Shown here: in pieces, positions 37,241-46,675 of the stretch | Numbering within the stretch: the first letter of the stretch is position 1 | Layout of the letters: the number at the start of each line of letters is the position of its first letter | Assembly (NCBI RefSeq): GCF_002277955.1 | Contig: NZ_CP018477.1 | Location: 4,175,206 to 4,239,205 of the forward strand | Direction of reading: 5' to 3' | Length of the DNA: 64,000 nt | DNA from: Thermogutta terrifontis | GTDB taxonomy: Bacteria; Planctomycetota; Planctomycetia; Pirellulales; Thermoguttaceae | Notes under the pieces: generated by a model | The model's database searches: none | What the model was told of the DNA's origin: nothing | Seen by the model: only the letters and a program-made list of their open reading frames with translations | Program-made: the position numbers and the translations under genes

Positions 37241-39229
37241 TCAGTTAGTTATTGGAAGAGGGCCGCGGCCCAGAGCGACGGTACCTCTCACAGGAACGTC
37301 CGGCAGGTATTGCGGCAGTGCCACCAACTTGAACCACTCATAATTGGGTTTGGACGTTAATTCCTTGAGTTTCTGTCCCACGTTCTCGCCCGGTCGTAAA
37401 AACAGAATGAAGGGAACGCCCCCCGCGGATGTTTCCCAAAGCACCTGCGTGCCGACCACAATTTTTAGCGATAATATGTATTCCTTCACCTTGTAGTCGC
37501 CGGAGTGGATGTATGACACCGTGCGTTCTTTGGGACCGGTGACTGCCGCAACAATCGCGACCCGGGCGTCAGGCTCGATGTTGCAATCCATGCTCCGCAG
37601 CCGCTCGGTGAGAATTTCTCGAACCTTTTCTCGACCGTCTTCAGGAACAGCCGAAACGTCAATTTTTACAGGGATGCCTCTTCGGAAGGCGAAGGTTTCC
37701 GGGTTATGGAGAGCCCGATCGATCGCCTGAAACGCCGCGGCATGAGGCACGTGCGTCAGCACGAGAGCCCTCACCCCAGTCTCGCTCCCTGCTCGGGGGT
37801 CCACCGCTGCACAAACGAGATCGCCCACTGTCGCCGTGGGCCCAAGATCGTCATATTCCCAGACTAGAAGTTGCGACCTCCAGTGAAACAGATAGCGATT
37901 TCCGATCAAAACAAAATCGTCGTGAGGAAAGACGAGGGTGTCCTTTTGAACGGCGAGGCCGGTGGGCAGTGAAAAGCTCGCTTCGAGCTTGCCCGTCGCT
38001 ACATCCCAAACGTGGATAGACGATCGATTTGCCAGAGACGCCAGTTGCCGCCCCGAAGGACTAAACGCGAGCACAGGGAAATTTAGCTGTTGCGGAGCCT
38101 GTTGCACCGCGATCACTTGCCGTCTTTTCAAATCCAGGATGCCGACTTCGTTCCGGGTGGCAAACGCCAGCCATTGACGATGCGGACTGAGCGCGGGAAC
38201 ATGTCCGAATCCCGTGGGGAGACTTGCCTCAGGCTGCATCGTTTCCAGGTTCCAGATGGCGATGAGTCCATCGCCGCTGCACGTGACCAGCGTCCGCTCA
38301 TCGGGGAAATCAGCCCATTTCACATCCCGTCCAACACCCTTTTTCGTGTCATACGGAACCCATGTCGCGAGCGTGGTGAGCGAAACCGGAGAGTCGAGTT
38401 TTCCCTCCTCGCTTCCCGAAGCGGGAATGAGGCTGTGAATAAACAACGTGTCCTGGTTTCCAAAGCCGAACTCGTCCCGGCGGAACAGAAAATAGCGGCG
38501 GGAAGAAGTGCCCTCGCAGTAAATTGCCAGCGGGGTCTGCGCGGGTCCAGAACGTGAGGCTACCGCCGTCCGCCCCGACGTGAGATCGCAAATGACAATC
38601 CGTTCCGATGTTCTGGGCATCCCTGGCCGACGATTCGTCAATTTGACAACCGCCCATTTCGCCTGGGGATGAACGACCATCGCGCTGATTTCATCGAAGA
38701 AGTCCGTTTTGGGTGGCAGTGCGATGGTTTTGGGCTGGGGGCTGGGCAGCGCGACTTCCGGGACCATGACTTGCCAGCCCACTCCCGGATTAACCGAAAT
38801 CGGTTTGACGGCTGTCCAGTTGACGGCCACCGGCCCACCATGGGCGAGAAAATATGGTTGGAAAGATTCTTTGCCGGATGGTGCCTTTGGCAGTGGCGAC
38901 TTCGGTTCGGGTGGGGCTGGTGGCTCTTCTGACGGCCGGGCGACTTCCGGTTGCTTTGCCGAATCCTCCCGTAATGGCTTAAATGGGTTCTCGGCCATCA
39001 GGCTATCCAAATAGGAGCGGTCCTGGGGACTCAGTTTTTCGATCTCCACGGCCACTTTCGTGCCATCCTTCTGCTCCAGGATAGCGAGATTGCCGTCCAC
39101 CGTGATGAGTCGTGCCTGGATAGTGAAACGGCCGGTCACGTCGGACCAGCGGCGGAATTCCTCGCCGCTTGCCCAGGCCATGCTTACAAGGAAAAGCGTC
39201 ACCGCCGGAATGAACTTGCGAAGAGTCAT
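37241..39229 (-). CDS. Secreted SHD1 and beta-propeller (WD40-like) protein
   Basis: 662 residues from the ATG at 39229, which has a strong GGAGGTG; the longer upstream frame runs through hairpin repeats and is not coding. A signal peptide (MTLRKFIPAVTLFLVSMAWA) is followed by an SHD1/SLA1-homology domain at about 24-72 (FRRWSDVTGRFTIQARLITV, VAVEIEKLSPQDRSYLDSL). A Pro/Glu-rich linker leads to WD40-like blades, for example DVKWADFPDERTLVTCSGDG, LIAIWNLETMQPEASLPTG and LNFPVLAFSPSGRQLASL. SHD1 plus propeller is a common planctomycete design of unknown function. Confidence 0.8.
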   Translation of the reverse strand: MTLRKFIPAVTLFLVSMAWASGEEFRRWSDVTGRFTIQARLITVDGNLAILEQKDGTKVAVEIEKLSPQDRSYLDSLMAENPFKPLREDSAKQPEVARPSEEPPAPPEPKSPLPKAPSGKESFQPYFLAHGGPVAVNWTAVKPISVNPGVGWQVMVPEVALPSPQPKTIALPPKTDFFDEISAMVVHPQAKWAVVKLTNRRPGMPRTSERIVICDLTSGRTAVASRSGPAQTPLAIYCEGTSSRRYFLFRRDEFGFGNQDTLFIHSLIPASGSEEGKLDSPVSLTTLATWVPYDTKKGVGRDVKWADFPDERTLVTCSGDGLIAIWNLETMQPEASLPTGFGHVPALSPHRQWLAFATRNEVGILDLKRRQVIAVQQAPQQLNFPVLAFSPSGRQLASLANRSSIHVWDVATGKLEASFSLPTGLAVQKDTLVFPHDDFVLIGNRYLFHWRSQLLVWEYDDLGPTATVGDLVCAAVDPRAGSETGVRALVLTHVPHAAAFQAIDRALHNPETFAFRRGIPVKIDVSAVPEDGREKVREILTERLRSMDCNIEPDARVAIVAAVTGPKERTVSYIHSGDYKVKEYILSLKIVVGTQVLWETSAGGVPFILFLRPGENVGQKLKELTSKPNYEWFKLVALPQYLPDVPVRGTVALGRGPLPITN

Positions 39230-40107
39230 GAGCCACCTCCCTTTTTCGGACTGAAGAAAAGCACCCGGAGTCTTGTCATCGCGAGTGACAATGACTCCTC
39301 CAAAAACGGCGCATGCATTGTACCCGATAAAGCCGCCCCCCTCAAATGATAGGTTCAACGGACGCCGTGGCAGGCGTCCCGCCAATGGACACGGATTCCG
39401 CGCCGTCGGGATCATTAGAGGGGATCGAGGGTTGGTTGCATTGCAGGACCCGGTCCCAACCGGGCCATGGCACTTCGGACGGAGGTGCTTGTCAGGTGTG
39501 CATTCGGAGGGACCCGCTTGTCGGGTCCGATAAACGCCCATCGATAATCCAATCTTTTTTCGCGGGCACGACGAGCGTGCCCCTCCGACCTTTCGGAATC
39601 CGCATTCGGAGGGACCTGCTTGTCAGGTCCGCCAAACTTGTCCCGGAACTACGACAGGTGTTCAATAGTAGGGGCAATTCATGAATTGCCCCTACAACGC
39701 CGGAGGGACCTGCCCGTCACGCTTACCTGTCAAGGTTGGACGATCGATTGTCTTTTCGTGGGCACGACAAGCGTGCCCCTCCGACCTTTCGGAATCCGCA
39801 TTCGGAGGGACCTGCTTGTCAGGTCCGCATATCAACGTTCGATTATCCACTCGCCTTCAATGGGCACGACAAGCGTGCCCCTCCGCAGTTCAACGAACGC
39901 CGTGGCAGGCGTCCCGCCAATGCCCACGCGCCCCACGCCGGTGCTTTCGGGGATTCGGTCGTGCCCAGTGTTTCCAGAACCTCCAGTCCCTGGTAGGCTT
40001 GAAAGTTCAGGCCATCATTTCCGCGTGCGGCTTGCTGATCAGTCGGGCGAGCCATTCCTGCATTTGCTGTGGCCAAGGACCGGTACATTGAGTTGGTGTC
40101 TTCTAAG
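39230..40107. other. Repeat-rich intergenic region before tmk
   Basis: 878 bases. It holds the densest set of hairpin repeats in the window (39360-39914). The rest, 39915-40107, contains the leader of tmk; no clear promoter is visible. Open frames here derive from the repeats. Confidence 0.55.
39360..39914. repeat. Hairpin (REP-like) repeat cluster 2
   Basis: Seven REP-like hairpins or palindromes are clear: 39510-39528 (GGACCCG/CGGGTCC), 39564-39582 (GGGCACG/CGTGCCC), 39612-39630 and 39808-39826 (GGACCTG/CAGGTCC), 39760-39778 and 39862-39880 (GGGCACG/CGTGCCC), and a perfect 28-base palindrome at 39668-39695 (GTAGGGGC arms, ATTCATGAAT core). A third type, GGACGCC-GTGGCA-GGCGTCC, is at 39360-39379 and 39895-39914. 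The unit around 39728-39790 is also similar to 30738-30795 outside the hairpins, so longer modules have been copied. Confidence 0.85.
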
Positions 40108-40731
40108 ATGTTCATTGCAATTGAAGGTGGAGACGGAACCGGAAAAACGACGCAGGTCGAGTTGCTCTGCCGATGGTTGGAGGAGCAGGGCCACGTCGTG
40201 ACGCGCTGTCGCGATCCCGGGGGCACCGTACTGGGAGAATCCATCCGTTCGATTCTCCTTCATCGCGATGACATCCCCATGTGCCTCGAAGCGGAGACAC
40301 TCCTTTACATGGCTGCCCGGGCGCAACTTGTTCGCGAGACCATTCGACCGGCTTTGGCGGCCGGAAAAATTGTGGTTTCCGACCGGTACCTGCTTTCCAA
40401 TATCGCTTACCAGGGGTACGGTGGTGGCCTTCCCGTGGAAGAAGTTCGGAAGATCGGTCTCTTTGCCACCGGCGGATTGTTACCGGACCTGACGGTTGTG
40501 CTCGATATGCCTGTCGAGGAAGCATTAGCCAGGATCGATCGCACGCTCGATCGTCTGGAATCGCGCGGACGGGAGTTTCTGGAGAGAGTCCGCGACGGGT
40601 TTCTGCAGGAGGCCGTGCGTGCTGCGGACCGAATAGCCGTAGTCCGGGCGGACCGACCTGTGGAAGAAGTTCATGCAGCCATTCGGCGGATTGTCGAGTC
40701 GATGCTGGTTTCCCGGAGATCCGCGACGTAG
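40108..40731 (+). CDS. tmk: Thymidylate kinase
   Basis: 207 residues from the ATG at 40108, chosen because the family begins at this point (MFIAIEGGDGTGKTTQVELL); the ribosome site is weak and an in-frame start further upstream (ATG 40069 or TTG/GTG near 40090) cannot be excluded. The P-loop is GGDGTGKTT, the DR motif is VVSDRYLLSNIAYQG and the LID region is RIDRTLDRLESRG. It phosphorylates dTMP to dTDP. holB follows 77 bases downstream, an arrangement common in bacteria. Confidence 0.95.
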   Translation: MFIAIEGGDGTGKTTQVELLCRWLEEQGHVVTRCRDPGGTVLGESIRSILLHRDDIPMCLEAETLLYMAARAQLVRETIRPALAAGKIVVSDRYLLSNIAYQGYGGGLPVEEVRKIGLFATGGLLPDLTVVLDMPVEEALARIDRTLDRLESRGREFLERVRDGFLQEAVRAADRIAVVRADRPVEEVHAAIRRIVESMLVSRRSAT

Positions 40732-40808
40732 TTCGATGGAGCACGGCGAGGGCAGAGCTTTCTCATCCCAAGGCAAAGGTGTGGTTTGGGGATACACAGG
40801 GCAAGGCC

Positions 40809-41876
40809 ATGAGTTGGCAGGGAATTGAAGGACACGACGCGATTGCGGAGCGGTTTCGGCGGGCGTTTGTCCGCGGTCGGATTGGCGGAACCTATCTCTT
40901 TGTGGGCCCGCCGGGGATCGGGAAACGGACCTTTGCCCATAAACTGGCCCAGGTGCTGCTTTGCGAAAAGCCATCCAAAGAGGCCTTTGCTCCGTGCAAT
41001 GCATGCTCAGCCTGCGTGCAGGTGATTTCGGGCACGCATCCCGATCTTCTGCTCATCAGCAAGCCGCCAGATAGATCTTTCATTCCGCTGGAAATGCTCA
41101 TCGGTGACCGGTCCGAGCGGGGGACAGAGCGCGCTGGCTTGGTGGGGCATCTCGCTTTGACGCCATTTTCCGGTCGTTACCGGGTTGCCATCATCGACGA
41201 CGCAGACTACTTAAATCTCGAAGGGGCTAACGCCCTCCTCAAGACGCTGGAAGAACCGCCCGCAACGGCGGTGCTCATTCTTATCAGCAACTCTCCGGCA
41301 AAGCAACTCCCTACAATCCGGTCCCGCAGCCAAATGATACGCTTCCGGCCCCTTCCCGAAGAAATCGCCGCCCGATTGTTGATCGAACAGGGCATCGTGG
41401 ACAATCCTGATTGGGCGCGGGAACTCATTCGACTTGCCGACGGAAGTCTTGCCCGGGCTGCTGAGCTTGCCTCGCAGGAGCTGTGGGAGCTTGCCGCAAA
41501 ATGGAGAAAGGCCCTGTCCACACGGCGCTTTGATGTGACCGCCTGGAGCGATGAAGTGCGGGGTTATCTGGAGTCCGCCGGGAAAGAGGCGGCCGTGCGA
41601 CGCCGGGCGCTCCAGCAGTTGATTGGGCTGACTCTGGAGTTTTTCCGTCAGGCCCTGCGCGCGGTGGTATCCCACAGTGTGAAAACCGCGGCAACCTCTG
41701 TCGGCGAAGAGGTGATCGCCCTCCTCCAAAGTACCCCACCTCTCACCGAGGACGTGCTCCATGAATGTCTCGAATCCTGTCTGGCGGCCTACCAGGACGT
41801 CGAGCGGAACATTAATCAGGCCTTGCTTATTGACGACTGGCTGCTTCAGCTTTGGCAGCTTTTGAATGCAGCCTGA
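40809..41876 (+). CDS. holB: DNA polymerase III delta' subunit
   Basis: 355 residues from the ATG at 40809, where the family alignment starts (MSWQGIEGHDAIAERFRRAF). The open frame runs much further upstream inside tmk but is not coding there. Walker A is GPPGIGKRTF, and the zinc-binding Cys cluster is CNACSACVQVISGTHPDL, with a fourth Cys (LLCEKP) before it. DDADYLNLEGANALLKTLEE and the sensor SRSQMIRFRPL follow, as in clamp-loader subunits. It is part of the clamp loader that places the sliding clamp on DNA. Confidence 0.93.
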   Translation: MSWQGIEGHDAIAERFRRAFVRGRIGGTYLFVGPPGIGKRTFAHKLAQVLLCEKPSKEAFAPCNACSACVQVISGTHPDLLLISKPPDRSFIPLEMLIGDRSERGTERAGLVGHLALTPFSGRYRVAIIDDADYLNLEGANALLKTLEEPPATAVLILISNSPAKQLPTIRSRSQMIRFRPLPEEIAARLLIEQGIVDNPDWARELIRLADGSLARAAELASQELWELAAKWRKALSTRRFDVTAWSDEVRGYLESAGKEAAVRRRALQQLIGLTLEFFRQALRAVVSHSVKTAATSVGEEVIALLQSTPPLTEDVLHECLESCLAAYQDVERNINQALLIDDWLLQLWQLLNAA

Positions 41877-41892
41877 TGGATTGCAGCCACGT

Positions 41893-42390
41893 TTATAGTC
41901 CGAAACCCACATAGCCGCCCTTGGAGGCCGTTTCGGCCTCCAGCTTTTGGAGACGCTCCACGGTCTTGGCCAGATCACCTGCCGCGATGTAGCGATCGAA
42001 CTCGGCCATCACGGCGTGCCTCACCGTCTCCGAGAACCATCGAATGATCGGCTCAGTCGCCCAGTCGCATGTATCCCCTCGCAGTTCCACGTCCAGGTCG
42101 CAGGCAACGGTTTTCCTGTCTTCCGGGTCGGTGATGGCGCAGCCTTCGAAACTGAATTCAAGCAGCCCCCGGTTGGGGTCATTGGTAAGGTGAAAGCGGC
42201 AGTGGGCATTGAACAGGTAATACGTATTGTGGCGTCCGTGCTTACGGATGGCTTTTTGGACCCGTTCCCATAAAGCGAGAAACTTCGGCGATGCGTCCAG
42301 AGGTGGATCGTTTCTCGTGACGGTCCGCAGGGGAACGCAATCGAAACTGATTTCCACCCAGGTCTTACCTTGAGCAGCCGCGTCGCTCAT
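41893..42390 (-). CDS. Conserved-looking protein of unknown function
   Basis: 165 residues, no signal peptide or membrane segment. It is an alpha/beta protein with WVEISFDCVPLRTV near the N-terminus and YYLFNAHCRFHLTNDPNRGL in the middle. The codon use matches its neighbours. It ends 16 bases from the convergent holB gene. I do not recognise a family. Confidence 0.7.
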   Translation of the reverse strand: MSDAAAQGKTWVEISFDCVPLRTVTRNDPPLDASPKFLALWERVQKAIRKHGRHNTYYLFNAHCRFHLTNDPNRGLLEFSFEGCAITDPEDRKTVACDLDVELRGDTCDWATEPIIRWFSETVRHAVMAEFDRYIAAGDLAKTVERLQKLEAETASKGGYVGFGL

Positions 42391-42802
42391 CAGCAGACTC
42401 CCGTTTCTTGATTTCCCGTTGGCTGTGCTGTTTCCACCAAAAAGCGACGATGTTTCAGTACACCCTCGTCCCGGCGGCAGGCGAACCCTGAGGCATCCGG
42501 GCCAGTGACTCGCTGCGCAAACTGCGACCGCCCGGATTCACCACACCGGTCACACGGCCGGATGAGGCCTTCCATTTATCATACAGCCAAAAGAAAGATA
42601 CACCTGGCGAAAAAGACAGAAAATAGCGCCTGGCGGACGCGGTGTGGCGCATTTCACTCCCAAATCATCGCGGGGGGCAGTCATCGATTGACGAATCGAT
42701 CGGCTTTTCCAGTCGGGAGCACCAACCAGCAAGCCACGCCGTCGCAGGGTTGCGATTGACCTCGTGGGAGGCGCTCTGGCGGCCGCAGTTTTCGAACACG
42801 GT
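42391..42802. other. Intergenic region between two hypothetical genes
   Basis: 412 bases between two minus-strand genes. No gene, RNA or clear promoter is visible. A short near-palindrome (ATCGATT-GAC-GAATCGAT) lies at about 42684-42701. Confidence 0.4.
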
Positions 42803-44650
42803 TCACCGGACGCGGTCGAGCACCGCTTTCAGCCATCCCCCGGTGCTTTCCAAATGCGTGACGACGAGCGGCCCGGCCTTGGCCCATTGGCCCTCCAATT
42901 TGATCGGTTCGATCGTGATTGTTTCCCGGAAGATTTTTTCGAATCGTCGTTCCAGCAAACTGCGAATGGTCTGTTGCCGGACCGACAGGCGATCCCGCTC
43001 CGGGTCAAAATTCGGTGGCAAAACACTCAGCGGTCCTTCACGGACAAGGCGAATCTCGGGGCCTTTGTCTTCGGTGCTGGATTCAATGCGATACGTGGCG
43101 CGGACGTCCATGCCGGGGTAGGATCGGTCGCCGCGCCAGTAAGTCTCGCCGCGGAATTCCACCACCAGTCGTCCGTCAGAGAACGTCACCGCGATCGGAC
43201 GGCGAGCGGCAAAGCGTACGGTCCAGGGTTCTTCTCCTTCGTCTCGCTTGAGTTCCTCGGGGACTCGTCCCAGCAGATCCTGGGCAAGCTGCTGAAGGCG
43301 TTCTTCCTTGAGAATCATTCCGCCCAGAAAACCTTCCAGCAGATTGTTAAACCACGTGTGGTGAACCTGGAGTCGTATGGCTCCCTCTTCCGTCATCTCA
43401 GGGGGCGTCCCGGCAGCCCCCAAGCCGCCATGCCCGAGCTGAAGAACCGTCATACTCAACTCGTCGTCGGACGTGCTCAAATGCCATTGCGGGAAAAGGC
43501 CACGGTCGAGAAGGGGTTGCCGAACACGGTTCTGGTAGCGCTCGGCCGCTTTTTCCAACTGAGGGTTGGCCTCCTTGTCGACACGGCGTTCCACACGGCG
43601 TTCTGCTTTCCGAGCGGCTTCCCATTCGGCAGCACTTTTCTGCTTGAATGTCCGCCGCCAGGCAATGCGTTCCACACACGCGCTGTTGCATGTTACGTCC
43701 ACGTCCTGGATGTCACTGTGGGTTGTGGCGGAGCAGGTTGCAGGTTCGAAGGACACACCGTCCGGCGTAAACGACACCAGCTTGCGAGCGGTGAAAGGGG
43801 TCTCCGATCGTGAATAAATGCGTGCCGGTCCGTTGAATCCGACGGTGTCCGAATGAATGGTTCCCTGAACCACGATCGACAGCAGGGCCCGATCGACAGA
43901 AGGCACGAGCTCCAACGAGCGCTGTCCGACAATGTGCCCTTTGCCACGGACGTCGGTTCCCAGAATAATCTCGCGAACGTCTTCTGTGACATCGACCGGT
44001 TCGGCGAATGCGGAAGCGAGAAAATCCTCTCTCACTCGGACAAAGACATTCGGTTGGGTGAAAGCTTCCCGAACAGCCGCACGCAGCCGCGGAGCCTGCC
44101 CAGCCAATTCCAACCAGTCCAGCATGTCCTGAACGGTGGATGCCAGGCGTGGATCTTGTGACTGTTGATACTCGGCAAGCGCTTTCTGAAGGTTGTCCAA
44201 CACGGTTCGGTAGCGGATTTCGATACTCGCATCGCCAAAAGCTCGAGACAGGGCCACGTAGCGCTGGAGTGCCCGGCGAACGTCCGCAAAACAGGTCAAT
44301 TGCAATCCCTCATGACCGGCAGACAGTCGCGAATATACTTCTTCGAGTACTCTCAGATCGGGGGAATCTTTTCCAAGCTCCGATTTGAGAGCAGTCCACT
44401 GGAGGTATTTTTTCCAGCCTTCCACCTCGGGGCCGGCCCTTTCAAAGCGAGCCTCCAGGCGTGAGACGGCTGCCAGCAAATCCTGTCGGGCTGTTTTGAC
44501 ATCTTCTTCCGTGATCGGCCGAAATTGCTTGGCCGCTTCCGCACAAAGAGCGGTCCAATCGGGAACCTGGGCTATCGAGGAGCCAGTCCGTCCTAACACG
44601 GCCCCCAGAATCAGCAATACCACAGTCCAGGCAATTTTTTTTCGTCTCAC
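42803..44650 (-). CDS. Secreted protein of unknown function
   Basis: 615 residues from the GTG at 44650, which has GAGGAG nine bases upstream. A signal peptide (MRRKKIAWTVVLLILGAVL) is followed by a helical N-terminal part rich in Arg and Glu and a beta-rich C-terminal half (RLVVEFRGETYWRGDRSY, VRATYRIESSTEDKGPEIRL). It contains CSATTHSDIQDVDVTCNSAC, a Cys pair likely to form a disulfide. No known domain is recognised; probably a planctomycete-specific exported protein. Confidence 0.75.
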   Translation of the reverse strand: MRRKKIAWTVVLLILGAVLGRTGSSIAQVPDWTALCAEAAKQFRPITEEDVKTARQDLLAAVSRLEARFERAGPEVEGWKKYLQWTALKSELGKDSPDLRVLEEVYSRLSAGHEGLQLTCFADVRRALQRYVALSRAFGDASIEIRYRTVLDNLQKALAEYQQSQDPRLASTVQDMLDWLELAGQAPRLRAAVREAFTQPNVFVRVREDFLASAFAEPVDVTEDVREIILGTDVRGKGHIVGQRSLELVPSVDRALLSIVVQGTIHSDTVGFNGPARIYSRSETPFTARKLVSFTPDGVSFEPATCSATTHSDIQDVDVTCNSACVERIAWRRTFKQKSAAEWEAARKAERRVERRVDKEANPQLEKAAERYQNRVRQPLLDRGLFPQWHLSTSDDELSMTVLQLGHGGLGAAGTPPEMTEEGAIRLQVHHTWFNNLLEGFLGGMILKEERLQQLAQDLLGRVPEELKRDEGEEPWTVRFAARRPIAVTFSDGRLVVEFRGETYWRGDRSYPGMDVRATYRIESSTEDKGPEIRLVREGPLSVLPPNFDPERDRLSVRQQTIRSLLERRFEKIFRETITIEPIKLEGQWAKAGPLVVTHLESTGGWLKAVLDRVR

Positions 44651-45050
44651 CGTCAGAAACTCCTCGTGGAATAGTGTGGGTTATCTACCGGATCACCAAC
44701 AAGCCGCCCAGTCACGTGCCCTAGCCAGTGTGATCTCCAGGGAAATGAAGAGCGGCTATCAAAACATGTCTCAAAATGCGCGACGCGGCCCATCAACCGA
44801 AGGCCGACGAGGCTCACACGTTACTCTCCCAGTGCCCCCAGGTTCGCTCTTGTTTTATCTTCGCTGACCGAAAAAGTCAACTTGTGTTGGCTATTCTTCG
44901 CTTTCCGGTGATTGGTTGCAATTTGATGATTTTGTGTGTTTAATCTAGTGTTTCATGTTTAACAACTGGAGTTGATGCGCAGAGTGGGACGAATAGGTCA
45001 CCAGGGACGGTTGTAGGACGCTTTTGGTAACCAGCAGCGGAGTCCCTGTT
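44651..45050. other. Divergent promoter region
   Basis: 400 bases between divergent secreted-protein genes, AT-rich at 44850-44960. It carries the promoter candidate at 44923-44951. No RNA gene or coding region is supported. Confidence 0.45.
44923..44951 (+). promoter_or_regulatory. Candidate promoter of the Trx/CAP-like gene
   Basis: TTGATG (44923-44928), a 17-base spacer and TAGTGT (44946-44951) in an AT-rich stretch, about 100 bases before the start at 45051. Confidence 0.35.
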
Positions 45051-46640
45051 ATGCCAACCGCGTTGTGTGTGCGCAGCCGAAGAATGCTTTTCGCCCCCAT
45101 GAACGTCTTCGCCCCTGTGGCTTTCGTTTTGGGGCTGGGTGTCCTGATGTTAGCCCAAACCGGGGTCAGGAGGGAACAACCCGGTCCGTCTCCGGAAAAT
45201 TCCGCCTCCTCGCATCGATCGTCTCCTTCCGGGCAGGACCACAACCTTCCTCCTAATTCGTTGCAAAAGAGTGACGGCTCCGCGCAAGAGGCACAACATG
45301 CAATAAATACATCGGAAGAGACAGTCCATACTCGCTACGCTCTGGCATACCCCCTAGCAAGGGATCACCGCAAGTTGCTGCTTGTTTTCTTCGCGGAGCG
45401 AAGTTCCTCGGAAACGGCTGTTAAGACGCTCTCGGAATTGCGGGCGCCATTCCGTACGGCATGCGAAGCGGTGATCGTGCAGCCGGACGAAAAGATTCGC
45501 ACCGCCAGCGGCGAAATACTCCTCCGCAACGATCCAGCCTTCGCTGAGCTTGGCAATCATCCGGGGTTGGCGATTATCAGCTTCCTGAAAAGTCCTAAGG
45601 AAAACGAAGATTTTGGGAAAGTGGTGGCCACCTTTGCATGCGATGAGCAGGACGGTTTTAGTCCTGCGCGGCGGCAAGCCATTGTGGAGGCTCTCGCCTC
45701 TTTAATCGGTTCTGGCCCAGCGTCCACGCCGAAGCCCATGCAGGGGACTGCCGATGCCCCAGCGGGAAGCGGTCCACAATCGGCCTCTCAATCACCTCGT
45801 CCTGGGAACTCCGACGTAGCCCTGGCGACCCATTTGGCTCCCATCCAGGAAGCTGACATGTGGCTTTCCAGCTACGCGCAGGGGGTGGCTCAGGCTCGCC
45901 GCGAAAAAAAGATGCTCCTTGTTTATCTGTATCCGGAGAAAAACGTTTCGTTGCGCGAGAAGTTCGAGGGCACGGCACTTCGCGATTCCCGTGTGCTCCA
46001 GGAGCTCGTGCATTATGTGCGCGTTCGCTTGCCGGAATCAGTTACCGTGGATCGCGACGGGAAGACGGTTCGCCTGCTCGATGCCCCATCGCTGTCCGAA
46101 ATGGAAGGCCAGCCAGGGCTGTTCATCGTGGACTATGCTTCCGAAGGGGAAAAATATTACGGCGAAGTGGTCAGCGTGTTTCCGTTCCTCGACGGACGAC
46201 CCTATACTGCCGACGAGATGCTGGCCATTTTGACGCTCCCACCGGGCACACTCACGCAGCGGACGATGGTCTATGCGGTGCGGGTCCACCCGGAGCGCCC
46301 GCGCAGCATTTTAGGACGCCCTGACCCCTACCTCTTTTCCGAAGCAGAACAACATTCCCAGTATCAGGCGAGAATCCGCCTCCAGGGGCACCATTTTTGG
46401 GAGTCACGTTTTGCCCGCATTATCAGGGCCATGCGTGGACAAAACACAGCTAGCGAGGTGTGCGCGGAGAGTTGGCCCGGCCAGGGATTGCTCCGAGCGG
46501 CCCTGGAATGTGTCCGGTGTTGGCGGTTGTCTCCAGGTCACTGGCGCGCGGTTTCCTCCCGTGCAGACGCCTACGGATATGACATTAAACGGGGAAGTAA
46601 CGGTGTCTGGTATGCCACCGGAATTTTTGTCAATCGGTGA
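45051..46640 (+). CDS. Secreted protein with two thioredoxin-like modules and a CAP-like C-terminus
   Basis: 529 residues from the ATG at 45051, which has GGAG upstream. A signal-peptide-like segment follows (MNVFAPVAFVLGLGVLMLAQ within the first 35 residues). Two similar modules each begin with A-x-x-x-A-R-x-x-K-(L/M)-L-L-V-(F/Y), at about residues 95-215 and 265-390. They resemble thioredoxin-like folds but lack a CxxC. The C-terminal part has HHFWESRF, CAESWPGQGLLRAALECVRC, SPGHWRAV and NGVWYATGIF, which recalls CAP/SCP domains. Function unknown. Confidence 0.65.
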   Translation: MPTALCVRSRRMLFAPMNVFAPVAFVLGLGVLMLAQTGVRREQPGPSPENSASSHRSSPSGQDHNLPPNSLQKSDGSAQEAQHAINTSEETVHTRYALAYPLARDHRKLLLVFFAERSSSETAVKTLSELRAPFRTACEAVIVQPDEKIRTASGEILLRNDPAFAELGNHPGLAIISFLKSPKENEDFGKVVATFACDEQDGFSPARRQAIVEALASLIGSGPASTPKPMQGTADAPAGSGPQSASQSPRPGNSDVALATHLAPIQEADMWLSSYAQGVAQARREKKMLLVYLYPEKNVSLREKFEGTALRDSRVLQELVHYVRVRLPESVTVDRDGKTVRLLDAPSLSEMEGQPGLFIVDYASEGEKYYGEVVSVFPFLDGRPYTADEMLAILTLPPGTLTQRTMVYAVRVHPERPRSILGRPDPYLFSEAEQHSQYQARIRLQGHHFWESRFARIIRAMRGQNTASEVCAESWPGQGLLRAALECVRCWRLSPGHWRAVSSRADAYGYDIKRGSNGVWYATGIFVNR

Positions 46641-46675
46641 CCAGAAAGGCTGATATTCCTTGCAGAGAGCAGCAA

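Noticed and set aside
39492-40244. Overlapping frames in repeat cluster 2, and a possible CRISPR array
   Set aside because: Repeats are hairpins of variable arms with irregular spacing and no unique equal-length spacers; no cas genes are present. The frames follow the repeats.
40281-40808. Long N-terminal extension of holB overlapping tmk
   Set aside because: It is out of frame within the well-supported tmk gene and the family start is at 40809.
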